Shown: piece by piece, positions 1 through 8,861 of the stretch
Layout of the letters: every line of letters begins with the position of its first letter
Position numbering within the stretch: position 1 is the stretch's first letter
Assembly (NCBI RefSeq): GCF_014695715.1
Contig: NZ_JACJOT010000018.1
Coordinates: forward strand, 62,001 to 126,000
Source of the DNA: Microcoleus sp. FACHB-68
Lineage (GTDB): Bacteria; Cyanobacteriota; Cyanobacteriia; Cyanobacteriales; Oscillatoriaceae
Direction of reading: 5' to 3'
DNA length: 64,000 bases
The notes under the pieces: generated by a model
What the model saw: only the letters and a program-made list of their open reading frames with translations
Database searches by the model: none
What the model was told of the DNA's origin: nothing
Position numbers and translations under genes: made by a program

Positions 1-898
1 AATGCAAAAGGTCTATCAAGAATTTGGCAACCCGCTAGCCGGCTGCCTGCCTTTGCTGATACAAATGCCGGTGTTATTTGCGCTGTTTGCGACCTTAAGA
101 GGGTCGCCATTTTCTAACGTAAATTACACGGTCAATTTGGAAATCTTTCCTCAAGAACAGATTGAAAGGATTGTCCCCCAAGCCTTTACAACGCCTCCCC
201 AAAATATTTATCTATCTGATGGGGTACACGCGCCGGTGACTGCGCTGCTTCCAGGGGGAAATAAACTCACAGTTGGTGAAAAAACAAAGCTAGAGTTTCA
301 GACAGTCGAAGGCAAACCCTTAAAGGCGCTGCTGACAGACTATCCTGAAACCAAACTCGCTCCCACCTGGCAAGTCACCAAAGGCGAAGAGCGGGTGGAA
401 ATCGGTGAAGATGGAACTCTCAAAGCCTTAGAACCTGGGGAAGTGACACTACAAGGCACTCTTCCAGGTCTTGCCGCTGACAAAGGCTTTCTATTTATCG
501 AAGCCTTGGGCCGCGTGGGTGCTTGGGACGAAGATGGAACCATCCACTGGGATATTCTGGTGATGGTGCTGGGATTTGGGGTTAGCTTGTATATCAACCA
601 GCTACTCTCAGGACAAGGCCAATCTTCCGGGGGCAACCCTCAGCAAGAAACAGTAAACAAACTCACCCCGATACTTTTTTCAGGGATGTTTCTGTTCTTT
701 CCCCTACCGGCTGGGGTGCTGATGTATATGCTCATTGCCAACATCTTTCAGACTGTCCAGACGTTTATTCTGTCGCGAGAGCCACTGCCAGAGAACCTGC
801 AGAAGCTTGTAGAGGCTCAAGCAACGGCTGCTGAGAGTGGTGGCAAGGAACGGGAATCACTTCCCTTTGAACCAGGCCGTCCTAAGAAGAAAGCTTGA
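1..898 (+). CDS. yidC: Membrane protein insertase YidC/Oxa1/Alb3 family, C-terminal part (5' truncated by window edge)
   Basis: Inserts and folds proteins in the plasma and thylakoid membranes. The visible part opens inside the conserved core with the [12 protein letters not shown]-like motif (here [13 protein letters not shown]) and the following membrane segment ending in LRGSP. About 120 polar residues follow (roughly 40-170), an insert usual in cyanobacterial YidC. Two more hydrophobic segments (about 180-200 and 222-250) and a basic, Lys-rich tail complete it. The reading frame is open to the left edge, so the ATG at base 2 is internal and the true start lies outside. The stop overlaps the start of the jag-like gene, so the two are probably co-transcribed, as in the common rpmH-rnpA-yidC-jag order. 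Family certain; N-terminus not seen. Confidence 0.95.
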   Translation, partial: MQKVYQEFGNPLAGCLPLLIQMPVLFALFATLRGSPFSNVNYTVNLEIFPQEQIERIVPQAFTTPPQNIYLSDGVHAPVTALLPGGNKLTVGEKTKLEFQTVEGKPLKALLTDYPETKLAPTWQVTKGEERVEIGEDGTLKALEPGEVTLQGTLPGLAADKGFLFIEALGRVGAWDEDGTIHWDILVMVLGFGVSLYINQLLSGQGQSSGGNPQQETVNKLTPILFSGMFLFFPLPAGVLMYMLIANIFQTVQTFILSREPLPENLQKLVEAQATAAESGGKERESLPFEPGRPKKKA

Positions 899-1401
899 TG
901 GAAGCTATGAGCGATCAGACAAAGATGATACGGGGTCAGGAGTGGTTGGAAAAACTGCTCAAACTAGCTGCTATTCCATCAACGGTAACAGCCGAGCCAA
1001 GTCCAGAAGGTTTGGCAGAACCGGGTAGCTACTGGTTAACGGTTGAAGAAAAGCACCTGACGCCCCAACAAATCGAACTTTTGATTGGGCCTGACGGTGC
1101 GGTGATCGACGCCATTCAGTACCTAGCCAACAGCATCCTGAACATCGGTCAAGAGGAGGATCAGCAAGCCTCCTACACCATAGAGTTGCAGGGCTATCGG
1201 GTTCGCCGGCAAGCTGAACTCCGTGAAATGGCAGATCGGGCAGCCGAACAGGTGCGCCAAACCGGCCAAGAATTTGAGATGAGCGCCCTTTCTGCCGCCG
1301 AAAGGCGGCAGGTTCATACCTTTTTGAAGGAGTGTGAGGATTTAGAAACCTACAGTCGAGGGCAAGAACCCGATCGGCGTCTCGTTGTGCGCCTGCGCTG
1401 A
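898..1401 (+). CDS. Jag/KhpB-like RNA-binding protein (KH + R3H domains)
   Basis: A protein of about 167 aa that probably binds RNA. The middle carries a KH-type segment with a GPDG (GxxG) loop, in IELLIGPDGAVIDAIQYL. The C-terminal third carries an R3H-like segment with the spaced Arg/His (SAAERRQVHTFL) and a closing DRRLVVRL strand. The Jag-N domain of Firmicutes is absent, as is normal in cyanobacteria. Three near-tandem starts exist (TTG 895, ATG 898, ATG 907). ATG 898 shares its A with the yidC TGA stop, which favours translational coupling. Position next to yidC is the conserved context of this family. Exact target RNA is not known. Confidence 0.85.
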   Translation: MEAMSDQTKMIRGQEWLEKLLKLAAIPSTVTAEPSPEGLAEPGSYWLTVEEKHLTPQQIELLIGPDGAVIDAIQYLANSILNIGQEEDQQASYTIELQGYRVRRQAELREMADRAAEQVRQTGQEFEMSALSAAERRQVHTFLKECEDLETYSRGQEPDRRLVVRLR

Positions 1402-1565
1402 ATTCAGCAAACAGGCTACAGCGTTTAAGAGTCTGCCGGTGGAGACAAACTTATTGCCCGCTCTAGAGTGTAGGAACCAGCGAGTCAAAAAGCTGGCTCG
1501 TGTGGATGGGTTGAAAAGGGCACCCCTACACCGTTGACTGCTTGTTCGGAGGATTGCACTCAATC

Positions 1566-2084
1566 ATGGAAGCGATTTACATTCCGCAGCTCATTAGAAC
1601 CCGCGAACAGACAGAAGTCGTTCAGTTTGAAGAATTTCTGCCCGATTTAGAAACGTTGACACCCCTACGAGGGCAGATGAAAGTGACGCATCGCGGAAAC
1701 TATCTTGAAGTTTCCGCCCAAGCAGAAACGATCGTCACCCTCACTTGTCATCGCTGCTTACAACAGTACAATCACCGGCTCAAGATAAAACCGTCTGAAT
1801 TAATTTGGCTGGAAGAATCCGCTAATGGGCCAGATACTGGCCCTCAAGAGCGGGAAACGGCTCTCGAAGATTTAGTCGAAACCCTTCCCCCACAAGGCTA
1901 TTTTGAACCGAGTGAGTGGTTGTACCAACAGGTTTGTCTGGCAATTCCGCACCGGCAGCTCTGCGATTCTCAGTGTAAGGGAATTCAACTGGCTGAAGAT
2001 GAGGGGGGTAATGTTAGCGAACAACCAGCCGCAGATCAGCGGTGGTCGGCTTTGGAAGCACTAAAACGACAGCTCCCTAAATAG
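1566..2084 (+). CDS. YceD family protein (DUF177)
   Basis: A protein of 172 aa of the YceD/DUF177 family, whose bacterial and plastid members are needed for 23S rRNA accumulation and are often tied to ribosomal protein L32. The opening MEAIYIPQL is typical of cyanobacterial members. A CxxC pair (CHRCLQQY, about residue 62) and a second pair near the end (CDSQCKGI) could bind a metal. The ATG at 1566 has GGAGG at 1548-1552 upstream and fits homologue starts; the in-frame TTG at 1542 would place the GGAGG inside the gene. Family assignment good; rRNA role taken from relatives. Confidence 0.85.
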   Translation: MEAIYIPQLIRTREQTEVVQFEEFLPDLETLTPLRGQMKVTHRGNYLEVSAQAETIVTLTCHRCLQQYNHRLKIKPSELIWLEESANGPDTGPQERETALEDLVETLPPQGYFEPSEWLYQQVCLAIPHRQLCDSQCKGIQLAEDEGGNVSEQPAADQRWSALEALKRQLPK

Positions 2085-2094
2085 TATTGAGTCA

Positions 2095-2138
2095 TTTAGA
2101 GTTTAGAGTTTAGATTGATTTAAACTCTAAACTCTAAA
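2095..2138. repeat. 18-bp perfect inverted repeat (possible transcript end)
   Basis: Arms 2095-2112 and 2121-2138 are perfect complements around an 8-base loop. Both arms are built from TTTAGAG repeats. It lies 10 bases after the YceD gene. No T-run follows on the + strand (the downstream bases are A-rich), so it is not a classic intrinsic terminator; it may protect the 3' end of the upstream mRNA or be a mobile palindromic repeat. Confidence 0.7.
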
Positions 2139-2164
2139 AATTTAAAATAAAAATTTAAAATCCT

Positions 2165-3682
2165 ATGGCTTTTAGTGATGAATTTGAACTGCTACTGCGA
2201 GCTCGCTATCCCTTAATTTACATACCAACTCGTGAGGAAGAACGAGTCGAAGCCGCGATCTCACAGTGCGCTCACCGGCAAGGAAACAGAGCCGTTTATA
2301 TCTGGGATTTTGTGGATGGCTACCAGAGCAACCCTAATGACAGTGGGTTTGGACGCCGCAATCCCCTGCAAGCTTTGGAATTCGTGGAAAAATTGCCGGC
2401 AAGTGCAGCCGCCATCTTCATCCTGCGAGACTTCCACCGCTTTTTAGAAGATGTCTCGGTGTCAAGAAAGCTGCGAAACTTGGCAAGACTCCTTAAATCC
2501 CAGCCAAAAAATGTGGTGATCGTTTCGCCCCAGCTATTGATTCCAGAGGATCTCAGCGAAGTTCTGACAGTCGTAGAGTTTGCTCTGCCAAACCCTAGTG
2601 ACATCCACGCCGAAGTTGAGCGCCTGTTAAACGCCACAGGTCACTCATTAGAAAGTAGAGTTTTAGATGAAATCGTGCGTTCCTGTCAAGGTCTTTCGAT
2701 TGATCGAATTCGCCGGGTTCTCGCAAAAGCCATCGCCACACACGGCCAACTCGCACCCGATGATGTCGAGCTGATTTTAGAAGAAAAACGCCAAATTATC
2801 CGCCAAACCCAAATTTTAGAGTTCTACCCCACCAGCGAGCGAATTTCTGATATTGGTGGGTTAGATAACCTCAAAGACTGGTTACTACGCCGAGGCAGTG
2901 CTTTTTCAGAACGAGCAAGGCAATACGGATTGCCTCATCCCAGAGGGTTGCTACTCGTCGGTATCCAAGGCACCGGCAAATCTTTGACTGCCAAAGCCAT
3001 CTCCCACCACTGGCACTTACCTTTGTTGCGCTTAGATGTTGGGCGCTTGTTTGGGGGATTGGTGGGCGAATCAGAATCGCGCACTCGGCAAATGATCCAG
3101 CTAGCAGAAGCCTTGGCTCCTTGTGTGCTATGGATTGACGAAATTGACAAAGCCTTTGCCGGCTTTAACAGTAAAGGTGATGCCGGCACCACCAGCCGCG
3201 TCTTTGGCACCTTTATTACCTGGTTGGCTGAAAAAACTTCGCCGGTATTTGTGGTTGCTACCGCCAATAACATCCAGTCGCTGCCAGCAGAAATGCTGCG
3301 GAAAGGCCGGTTTGATGAAATATTCTTTGTTGGTTTACCCAACCAGGAAGAACGTCGCGCCATTTTTGGTGTGCATTTGTCCCGTTTGCGGCCTCACAAC
3401 TTGAAAAACTACGATTTAGACCGGCTAGCCTATGAAACGCCAGATTTTTCTGGGGCAGAAATCGAGCAATCACTGATCGAGGCGATGCACATTGGCTTTA
3501 GCCAAAACCGAGACTTCACCACAGATGATATTTTAGAATCGGCCAGTCAGATTGTGCCCCTCGCTCGCACCGCTCAAGAACAAATTCAGTTTCTCCAAGA
3601 TTGGGCTGATGCCGGTAAAGCTCGTCTGGCTTCTAGACACAGCAGTTTAAGCAGACGGCGGTCAAACTTAAAACTTGAGTGA
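2165..3682 (+). CDS. ycf46: Ycf46-type AAA ATPase
   Basis: A 505-aa AAA protein matching the cyanobacterial and algal-plastid Ycf46 family. The N-terminal half (1-230) is the family-specific region, starting MAFSDEFELLLRARYPLIY. The AAA module holds Walker A GIQGTGKS (266-273), Walker B VLWIDEID (321-328), a sensor-1 type ATANN, and the RKGRFDE arginine-finger region. Other work links Ycf46 to inorganic carbon use and photosynthesis in cyanobacteria, but its substrate is unsettled. Starts at ATG 2165, 81 bases after the YceD gene and past the inverted repeat, so it may have its own promoter. Family call very secure. Confidence 0.93.
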   Translation: MAFSDEFELLLRARYPLIYIPTREEERVEAAISQCAHRQGNRAVYIWDFVDGYQSNPNDSGFGRRNPLQALEFVEKLPASAAAIFILRDFHRFLEDVSVSRKLRNLARLLKSQPKNVVIVSPQLLIPEDLSEVLTVVEFALPNPSDIHAEVERLLNATGHSLESRVLDEIVRSCQGLSIDRIRRVLAKAIATHGQLAPDDVELILEEKRQIIRQTQILEFYPTSERISDIGGLDNLKDWLLRRGSAFSERARQYGLPHPRGLLLVGIQGTGKSLTAKAISHHWHLPLLRLDVGRLFGGLVGESESRTRQMIQLAEALAPCVLWIDEIDKAFAGFNSKGDAGTTSRVFGTFITWLAEKTSPVFVVATANNIQSLPAEMLRKGRFDEIFFVGLPNQEERRAIFGVHLSRLRPHNLKNYDLDRLAYETPDFSGAEIEQSLIEAMHIGFSQNRDFTTDDILESASQIVPLARTAQEQIQFLQDWADAGKARLASRHSSLSRRRSNLKLE

Positions 3683-3809
3683 GCTTTCCTCATGCCCCCG
3701 ACCCGCTACAATGTTTTCAATTTGGCCGGCAACCCCCTCTAACCGCAGGCCGGTGTAACACAGAAACGACAAACCCGAGTGAACGCAGTAACAGTTGGAT
3801 GGAGTAGCC

Positions 3810-4274
3810 TTGAAAAAGTTGTCCGGATTCCTACAATTTACCATCGGTTTACTGTTGGCCATTGCCTTCCTTCTCGGTGGGGGCATTGCCGCAGCCTTAT
3901 ACCTAGCAGCCAAACACTCCACACAGCCCGAAAGACCCGTTTTCGATGAAGAGCGGGTGGCCACTCAATCGGCAGCCCGCAATGCCAAAAGTGCTTCAAC
4001 CCAGCAAAAACCAGCAGCAACGCCAGGTGCGCCACCTTCCACACCGAAGCCTCTCGAAGCCGGAGCTTACCGCGCTCGTGTAACTTGGCCTCAAGGCTTA
4101 CTGCTGCGGGACAGTCCCAGCTTTAACGCCAACAGTCTAGGAGGTATCCCCTTCAACGGACAGGTTGTAGTTCTCGAAGAAAGCTCAGATAAAGAATGGC
4201 AGCAAGTGCGCTTGGAAAATAGTGATCAAAAAGGCTGGATTAAAGGTGGCAACATTGAGCGAATTAACGAATAA
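3810..4274 (+). CDS. Membrane-anchored SH3-like domain protein
   Basis: A protein of about 154 aa with one N-terminal hydrophobic helix (about residues 7-32: LQFTIGLLLAIAFLLGGG), a low-complexity linker rich in Ala, Pro, Ser and Thr (about 45-80), and a C-terminal bacterial SH3-like fold (RVTWPQGLLLRDSPS, then GWIKGGNIERI). Such domains usually bind cell-wall peptides or act as envelope adaptors. TTG 3810 is preferred because GGATGGAG lies just upstream; the in-frame TTG at 3795 would sit upstream of that motif. A TACAAT box around 3705-3710 could be part of a promoter. Function otherwise unknown. Confidence 0.75.
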   Translation: MKKLSGFLQFTIGLLLAIAFLLGGGIAAALYLAAKHSTQPERPVFDEERVATQSAARNAKSASTQQKPAATPGAPPSTPKPLEAGAYRARVTWPQGLLLRDSPSFNANSLGGIPFNGQVVVLEESSDKEWQQVRLENSDQKGWIKGGNIERINE

Positions 4275-4454
4275 TCAACTTTTCTTTCCAACTGAAGTGG
4301 CATAGCCTCTAAGAATAAAGGGTGAGATGGGAAGTATTAAGAAACTTAGCAAAGTTTAAATCTTCATTGCAAAATCTCAGCCAGCTTTAGAGTTGGAAAA
4401 ACAGGGTGGTAGGATAACTCATCACTATCAAAAAACTGACCCTGGATAGAAAAG

Positions 4455-4631
4455 ATGTACCACAAAAATTCTAATAAAGATTGGCTTGGCTCTGCTGTTA
4501 TTGCCGCTTTAGGAGCGGGTATCGTTACATCCTTTGCCGTTAGTCAAGGCCAAAACCCGCTTGTGGGTTTGGGAATTACAGGGTTCGCCGCAGTCGTTGC
4601 CTTATTATTTGATCGAGCCGGTTTAGTTTAA
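4455..4631 (+). CDS. Small two-helix membrane protein (58 aa)
   Basis: A short gene, 58 codons, ATG at 4455 and TAA at 4629. The protein starts MYHKNSNKDWLGSAV and has two hydrophobic stretches (about residues 12-30 and 38-53) separated by SQGQNP, ending DRAGLV. Normal codon use, a balanced hydrophobic hairpin and lack of any overlapping gene support it as real; I believe similar short proteins are widespread in cyanobacteria, but that is memory and was not searched. No function can be assigned. Confidence 0.7.
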   Translation: MYHKNSNKDWLGSAVIAALGAGIVTSFAVSQGQNPLVGLGITGFAAVVALLFDRAGLV

Positions 4632-4870
4632 GAGCCGGCGCTGAAGCTGAAGCGATGCTCGGCTATCGTGTTAGTTGTTAAAAAAAATTTGACAGCCCTA
4701 ACAATCCTTTGTGATCTGTCAATGAGCATCAGCCTAAAAAGCTTGTCGTGCGGGCATCTTGCCCGCGAGAAATCAGACAACCGATTAAAGATTGCTATAG
4801 AACTCACGTCAAGCGCGATCCATGTCCGCAATGAGTATAAACTAGGTGGTAAGAATTCAGCTGGAATATA

Positions 4871-5965
4871 ATGGAAACCCTTGCCTATCTTCATCTAGCT
4901 GTCGCCTACGAGGAACCAACAAACCCCCAGCCCCTTACAAGCTTTAGGTGTTTAGAAAACTTTGAAGGGCTGAGATGGAAAAAGCTTTCAAGCCGGCCTT
5001 TGCTGCGAGTGCTGTCCCTAGCCATCGCCTCAGCCACTTTGAGTTTGACGAGCAACGCCCTAGCTGCCGTGGGGCGAGGAGATAGCGGTTCCCAAGTGAC
5101 GGCTGTCCAAGAAAATTTAACAGCTCTAGGCTACTTTGATGGGCCAATCACAGGATATTTTGGCTCCTTAACCGAGTCATCTGTGATGGAATTTCAACAA
5201 GCCAACGCATTACCCGCCGATGGCCTCGTGGGTTCCCAGACGCAAGCCGCACTACAGCAACAAGCCGGCACAGTTTCAAATCAAAGCCTTTACCCAACTT
5301 CCAGTGATAGCAGCCTAAAGCGGGGCGCTAGCGGTTCAGAGGTGGAGGCGCTGCAAAAATCGTTGCAAGCTGCCGGCTATTATGATGGCCCACTCACGGG
5401 AACTTTTGGTTCTTTAACAGAAGCCGGTGTGATCCGCTGGCAGCAAGCGAAGGGATTGAAAGCCAATGGTATCGTTGATTCATCTGCCTTAGCCGCCCTC
5501 ACAAACAAGCAAGGACTCGCTACACCGGCTGTGGCCGTGCCTAGCAGTACCACCGGAGACTTCCTGTTACGAGGCGACACAGGGACGGCGGTTAGTGACC
5601 TGCAAAGGCTGTTAACTGAAGCCGGCTACTTTGAAGGCAAGATTGATGGTTACTTTGATGCCACAACTGAAGCAGCCGTTATTCGCTTTCAGCGAGATGC
5701 CCGATTGAGAGCAGATGGAGTTGTTGGCTCGGAAACCCTGGCGGCACTTTCCGGCGGACGAGGGCAGGAGGAGCGCAGACCAACCGCCACCAGCTTGAAC
5801 ATCCCCAAATATAGTGTGCTTGACTTACAAAAGCGGCTAAAAGAACGGGGCTTTTATAATGGGGATTTAGATGGTCAGTTGGGCCTTGAAACCCAAACAG
5901 CCATTGACGCAGCCCAACGTTATTACGGGGTTAGCAGCAATGACATTTTAGTGGGACGATTTTAG
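4871..5965 (+). CDS. Peptidoglycan-binding protein with four PG_binding_1 repeats
   Basis: A 364-aa exported protein. After a cyanobacteria-typical opening (METLAYLHLAVAYE) there is a hydrophobic export segment at about 42-66 (LLRVLSLAIASATLSLTSNALA). Four PG_binding_1 modules follow, each with an LQxxLxxxGYYDG-type core, at about 67-130, 150-212, 230-292 and 315-360. There is no catalytic domain, so it probably tethers to or senses the wall rather than cutting it. The signal segment sits unusually far inside; an internal start at 4976 (ATG of MEKAF) would give a conventional signal peptide, but the upstream residues look conserved. Ends convergent to sigC. Confidence 0.85.
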   Translation: METLAYLHLAVAYEEPTNPQPLTSFRCLENFEGLRWKKLSSRPLLRVLSLAIASATLSLTSNALAAVGRGDSGSQVTAVQENLTALGYFDGPITGYFGSLTESSVMEFQQANALPADGLVGSQTQAALQQQAGTVSNQSLYPTSSDSSLKRGASGSEVEALQKSLQAAGYYDGPLTGTFGSLTEAGVIRWQQAKGLKANGIVDSSALAALTNKQGLATPAVAVPSSTTGDFLLRGDTGTAVSDLQRLLTEAGYFEGKIDGYFDATTEAAVIRFQRDARLRADGVVGSETLAALSGGRGQEERRPTATSLNIPKYSVLDLQKRLKERGFYNGDLDGQLGLETQTAIDAAQRYYGVSSNDILVGRF

Positions 5966-6094
5966 TTTCTCACAATGTGCGCTGCCGGCACTCTGACCAG
6001 GCGATATGTGGGGGGTTCTTTGAACCCGTTTTAAGAGCGGTGCAAAGGAGAGTGCCGGTGAAAGCAATCACAAAAGCTGCCTCCAAACTTTAAA

Positions 6095-6126
6095 GGCTAA
6101 TGGCTGAAAACAATCAACCATTAGCC
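6095..6126. terminator. Candidate bidirectional terminator between convergent genes
   Basis: Inverted repeat GGCTAATGG (6095-6103) and CCATTAGCC (6118-6126) with a 14-base loop, lying between the peptidoglycan-binding gene and the 3' end of sigC. Only a short T-run follows on the minus strand, so the call rests on the stem and the convergent position. Confidence 0.45.
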
Positions 6127-6135
6127 CTTAATAAA

Positions 6136-7389
6136 CTAGCTAAGCGACTCCAAATAGTCCCTTACCCGGTTGCGGCGCTTCGGTTGCCGCAGCTTTTGCA
6201 GAGCTTTAGCTTCAATCTGGCGCACCCGTTCCCGCGACAAATCTAAAGCGCGACCGATTTCTGCCAAAGAGTAAGGGTGGCCATCTCCCAAACCAAACCG
6301 CATTTGAATCACATCTCGCTCGCGGGACGTTAAATCCGCCAGCAATTGTTGCAAATCCCGATGCAGCGCTTCTCGCATCAGCATTTCTTCAGGAGAAACG
6401 TCGTCAGTTTCGAGCAAGTCTCCCAGTTCAGTGTCTTTCTCATTCCCGACTTTCGTTTCTAAAGACACCGCACGGGGCACCCGTAATAAAACTTCCCGCA
6501 CTTGAGCCGGCGTCATATCTAACTCGCCGGCAATATCTTCAATGGTTGGGGTGCGACCTTTTTCTTGAGAGATTTTGCGCTGGGCTTTTTTAATTTTGTT
6601 AAGCTTTTCAGTGATGTGCACCGGCAGACGAATGGTGCGGCTTTGGGTGGCAATGGCGCGAGTAATTCCCTGACGAATCCACCAATAGGCATAGGTGCTG
6701 AACCTGTAACCCCGCGTGGGATCAAACTTCTCAACCGCACGCTCTAAACCAAGGGTGCCTTCTTGGATCAAATCCAATAATTCCAAACCGCGATTTTGAT
6801 ACTTTTTAGCAACAGACACGACCAGGCGCAAGTTAGCCTTAATCATGTGATCCTTCGCCCGAATGCCTTCAGCTTGGACTTGCTCCAACTCCTCCACGCT
6901 CAGACCGGCAACTTCTGCCCATCGGCGTTTACCGGCGGCTAAAGTAGGCTTTAGATCACTGACCATAATCCCAGCTTCAGCAGCCCATCGCTCCAAAGAA
7001 GGACGCATCCCTAGATGAGAAGCTAAGCGATCACGAGCCTCAATTAGTTGGCTGTAGCGCTTAATCAACTCATCCTCAGAGGATGCCGCTTGATCTCGCA
7101 ACTCTTGCACCCGCATATAGCGCTGGACATTTTGAGCTTCCGAGACTTCTTCATCGCGTCCTAATAAACGGACTCGACCGATTTCTTGAAGATACAAACG
7201 CACTAGATCAGTGGTACGGCGGCTGGCGCTTGGCCCAAAACTCACTGCGTCTGCACCCTCTATTTCCAGCTCAATAAATACATCTGCGATTGCTTCTGCA
7301 TCACCGGCGATTTTTTCGGGCTGAACACCAGAGGCATTCAGTTGTTCGTCATAGCCTGCATTCGTGTACAAGAAAGTTCCTGGCATCAT
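6136..7389 (-). CDS. sigC: Group 2 RNA polymerase sigma factor, SigC type
   Basis: A non-essential sigma-70 factor of the cyanobacterial SigC subgroup. Visible regions in order: 1.2 (RRTTDLVRLYLQEIGRVRLL), 2 (DHMIKANLRLVVSVAKKY, then YAYWWIRQGITRAI for promoter melting and -10 recognition), 3 (THVIRLPVHI-like, IRLPVHITEKLNK), and 4.2 helix-turn-helix (SLAEIGRALDLSRERVRQIE). The N-terminal stretch FLYTNAGYDEQ resembles SigC leaders. ATG 7389 (or the adjacent ATG 7386) is chosen; a TTG at 7419 would add ten residues unlike relatives. In other cyanobacteria SigC acts in stationary phase, nitrogen and carbon stress. Monocistronic, with about 500 bases of upstream spacer. Confidence 0.9.
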   Translation of the reverse strand: MMPGTFLYTNAGYDEQLNASGVQPEKIAGDAEAIADVFIELEIEGADAVSFGPSASRRTTDLVRLYLQEIGRVRLLGRDEEVSEAQNVQRYMRVQELRDQAASSEDELIKRYSQLIEARDRLASHLGMRPSLERWAAEAGIMVSDLKPTLAAGKRRWAEVAGLSVEELEQVQAEGIRAKDHMIKANLRLVVSVAKKYQNRGLELLDLIQEGTLGLERAVEKFDPTRGYRFSTYAYWWIRQGITRAIATQSRTIRLPVHITEKLNKIKKAQRKISQEKGRTPTIEDIAGELDMTPAQVREVLLRVPRAVSLETKVGNEKDTELGDLLETDDVSPEEMLMREALHRDLQQLLADLTSRERDVIQMRFGLGDGHPYSLAEIGRALDLSRERVRQIEAKALQKLRQPKRRNRVRDYLESLS

Positions 7390-7903
7390 AGCGTTCGTCT
7401 CAGTTGCTCTGGGTGACAATGAGGCTCAGTTAGCGGTCGATCACTTTGTTATTGTTCCCGCCCTTGGCGACTAACAAACATAGCTGGTAGTTCCATTGCG
7501 GACTGGGCTAACAGGGCGACACTGGGTTGGGCTTCGGCTCTGTGTAAGCCTGACGGAGCTGCGGTTGTAATGGCAGCTACTCCAGCAGATAGATACATCT
7601 CTCGGTATCTAACTGCTACAGTGGAGGCGAGAAACAACACGATTGCTCGTGTGTAGGTAGTATAGAAGTGAAGCCAGTGAGAAGGTTGTGACCTCTGTTA
7701 GCTTCAGCTTTAATCTTCATCACCGCTGATCGGTTATCCCGATCACTACGAAGAATTCTTTAAAATGTTTCCTTCGGGATAAACCCTCCCACCAAAACAG
7801 TTACAGCCCAAGCCCTGAATGCTTGCGCCTCCTGTACTCTCCGCCTAAACAGAGATAGATTTTAAACTTTAAAAATTTCCTTGCCGGCACAGCCGGTTAA
7901 ACT
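7390..7903. other. Spacer between sigC and gpsA, presumed sigC promoter region
   Basis: About 510 bases without a convincing gene. A 63-codon minus-strand frame (7449-7640) has no recognisable domain and no clear ribosome site. The region must carry the sigC promoter and the gpsA 3' end; I cannot point to a specific -10/-35 pair. Confidence 0.5.
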
Positions 7904-8839
7904 TTAATCCGCTAGTGGTTTGGACTCTGGTTTAACATCTCGTAACATCAGAGCTTCAACCGCTGATTGCGGCGTAATTTCGCCTTGAAGTAAACGATTA
8001 ACGAGATAGGAAATTGGCACGTAAATCCCCTGCTGATCGGCTCGCTGAATCAATACCGGCGTGGTACTCACGCCCTCAGCCGTTCCTTCAAGTTGGGCCA
8101 GGATTGCCTGTAGTGTTTGGCCTTTTGCTAACTGGTAGCCAACTTGGTAATTGCGGCTAAGGGCGCTGTTGCAGGTCGCCAGCAAATCCCCTAGCCCTGA
8201 CAAACCATAAAATGTTTCGGTTTGGGCACCCCAATTCGCGCCAATTCTGATAATTTCCGCCAGCCCGCGAGTCAGCAGTGCCGCCTTCGCATTCGTACCC
8301 AGATCCAGCCCATCACACACACCGGCTGCGATCGCCATCACATTTTTTAAAGTTCCGCCCAATTCTACGCCCAAGGGGTCGGAATTCGTGTAAACCCGAA
8401 AGCTGCTAGAAGAAAATACGGCTTGCACTGTTGCTGCTGCCACGAGGTCTTTACTCGCTACCACCGTTGCCGCCGGCAAACCCTGCTCAATTTCTTTAGA
8501 CAGGTTAGGGCCGGCCAGAACCACAACCGGCGCAGCAGGAAATGCCGCCTGCCACATCTGGGAAGGCGTGCGGGTTGTCTGTGGATCTAAACCCTTGGTT
8601 ACGGTTATGAAAATGGTGTTAGAGCTTACTGGCAGAGATTGCACCTGGGAAATCACTGCGCCAACGCCTTTCATGGAAACAGCAGACAGCACGAGCTCAG
8701 CGCCGGCAAGCACATCTTCCAGGCTTTCTGAACAGCGACGAGACCAAACACGCACGCGGTGGCCATTACCCGCTGCCAGGTTTGCCAATGCTGTACCCCA
8801 AACACCCGCTCCAATAATTGCCAGGGTCTTTTTTTGCAT
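7904..8839 (-). CDS. gpsA: NAD(P)H-dependent glycerol-3-phosphate dehydrogenase
   Basis: Reduces dihydroxyacetone phosphate to sn-glycerol 3-phosphate for membrane lipid synthesis, cytosolic. The N-terminal Rossmann motif is AIIGAGVWGTALA (GxGxxG). The family signatures VTKGLD, LAGPNLSKEI and the catalytic Lys in LGGTLKNVMAIAAG are all present, as is the GLSGLGDLLATC segment. About 311 aa, slightly short of many homologues (330-340), the loss lying in the region after the Rossmann start, where the usual stretch between the WSRR and LEDVLAGA segments is abbreviated. ATG 8839 is used; a TTG directly before it is the alternative. It ends a two-gene minus-strand unit after lipA with a 22-base gap. 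Confidence 0.93.
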   Translation of the reverse strand: MQKKTLAIIGAGVWGTALANLAAGNGHRVRVWSRRCSESLEDVLAGAELVLSAVSMKGVGAVISQVQSLPVSSNTIFITVTKGLDPQTTRTPSQMWQAAFPAAPVVVLAGPNLSKEIEQGLPAATVVASKDLVAAATVQAVFSSSSFRVYTNSDPLGVELGGTLKNVMAIAAGVCDGLDLGTNAKAALLTRGLAEIIRIGANWGAQTETFYGLSGLGDLLATCNSALSRNYQVGYQLAKGQTLQAILAQLEGTAEGVSTTPVLIQRADQQGIYVPISYLVNRLLQGEITPQSAVEALMLRDVKPESKPLAD

Positions 8840-8861
8840 CAAATCAAGTTTTAGATTGCCT

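Noticed and set aside
7449-7640. 63-codon frame on the minus strand upstream of sigC
   Set aside because: No domain, no clear ribosome site, composition like non-coding spacer; it lies in the presumed sigC promoter region.
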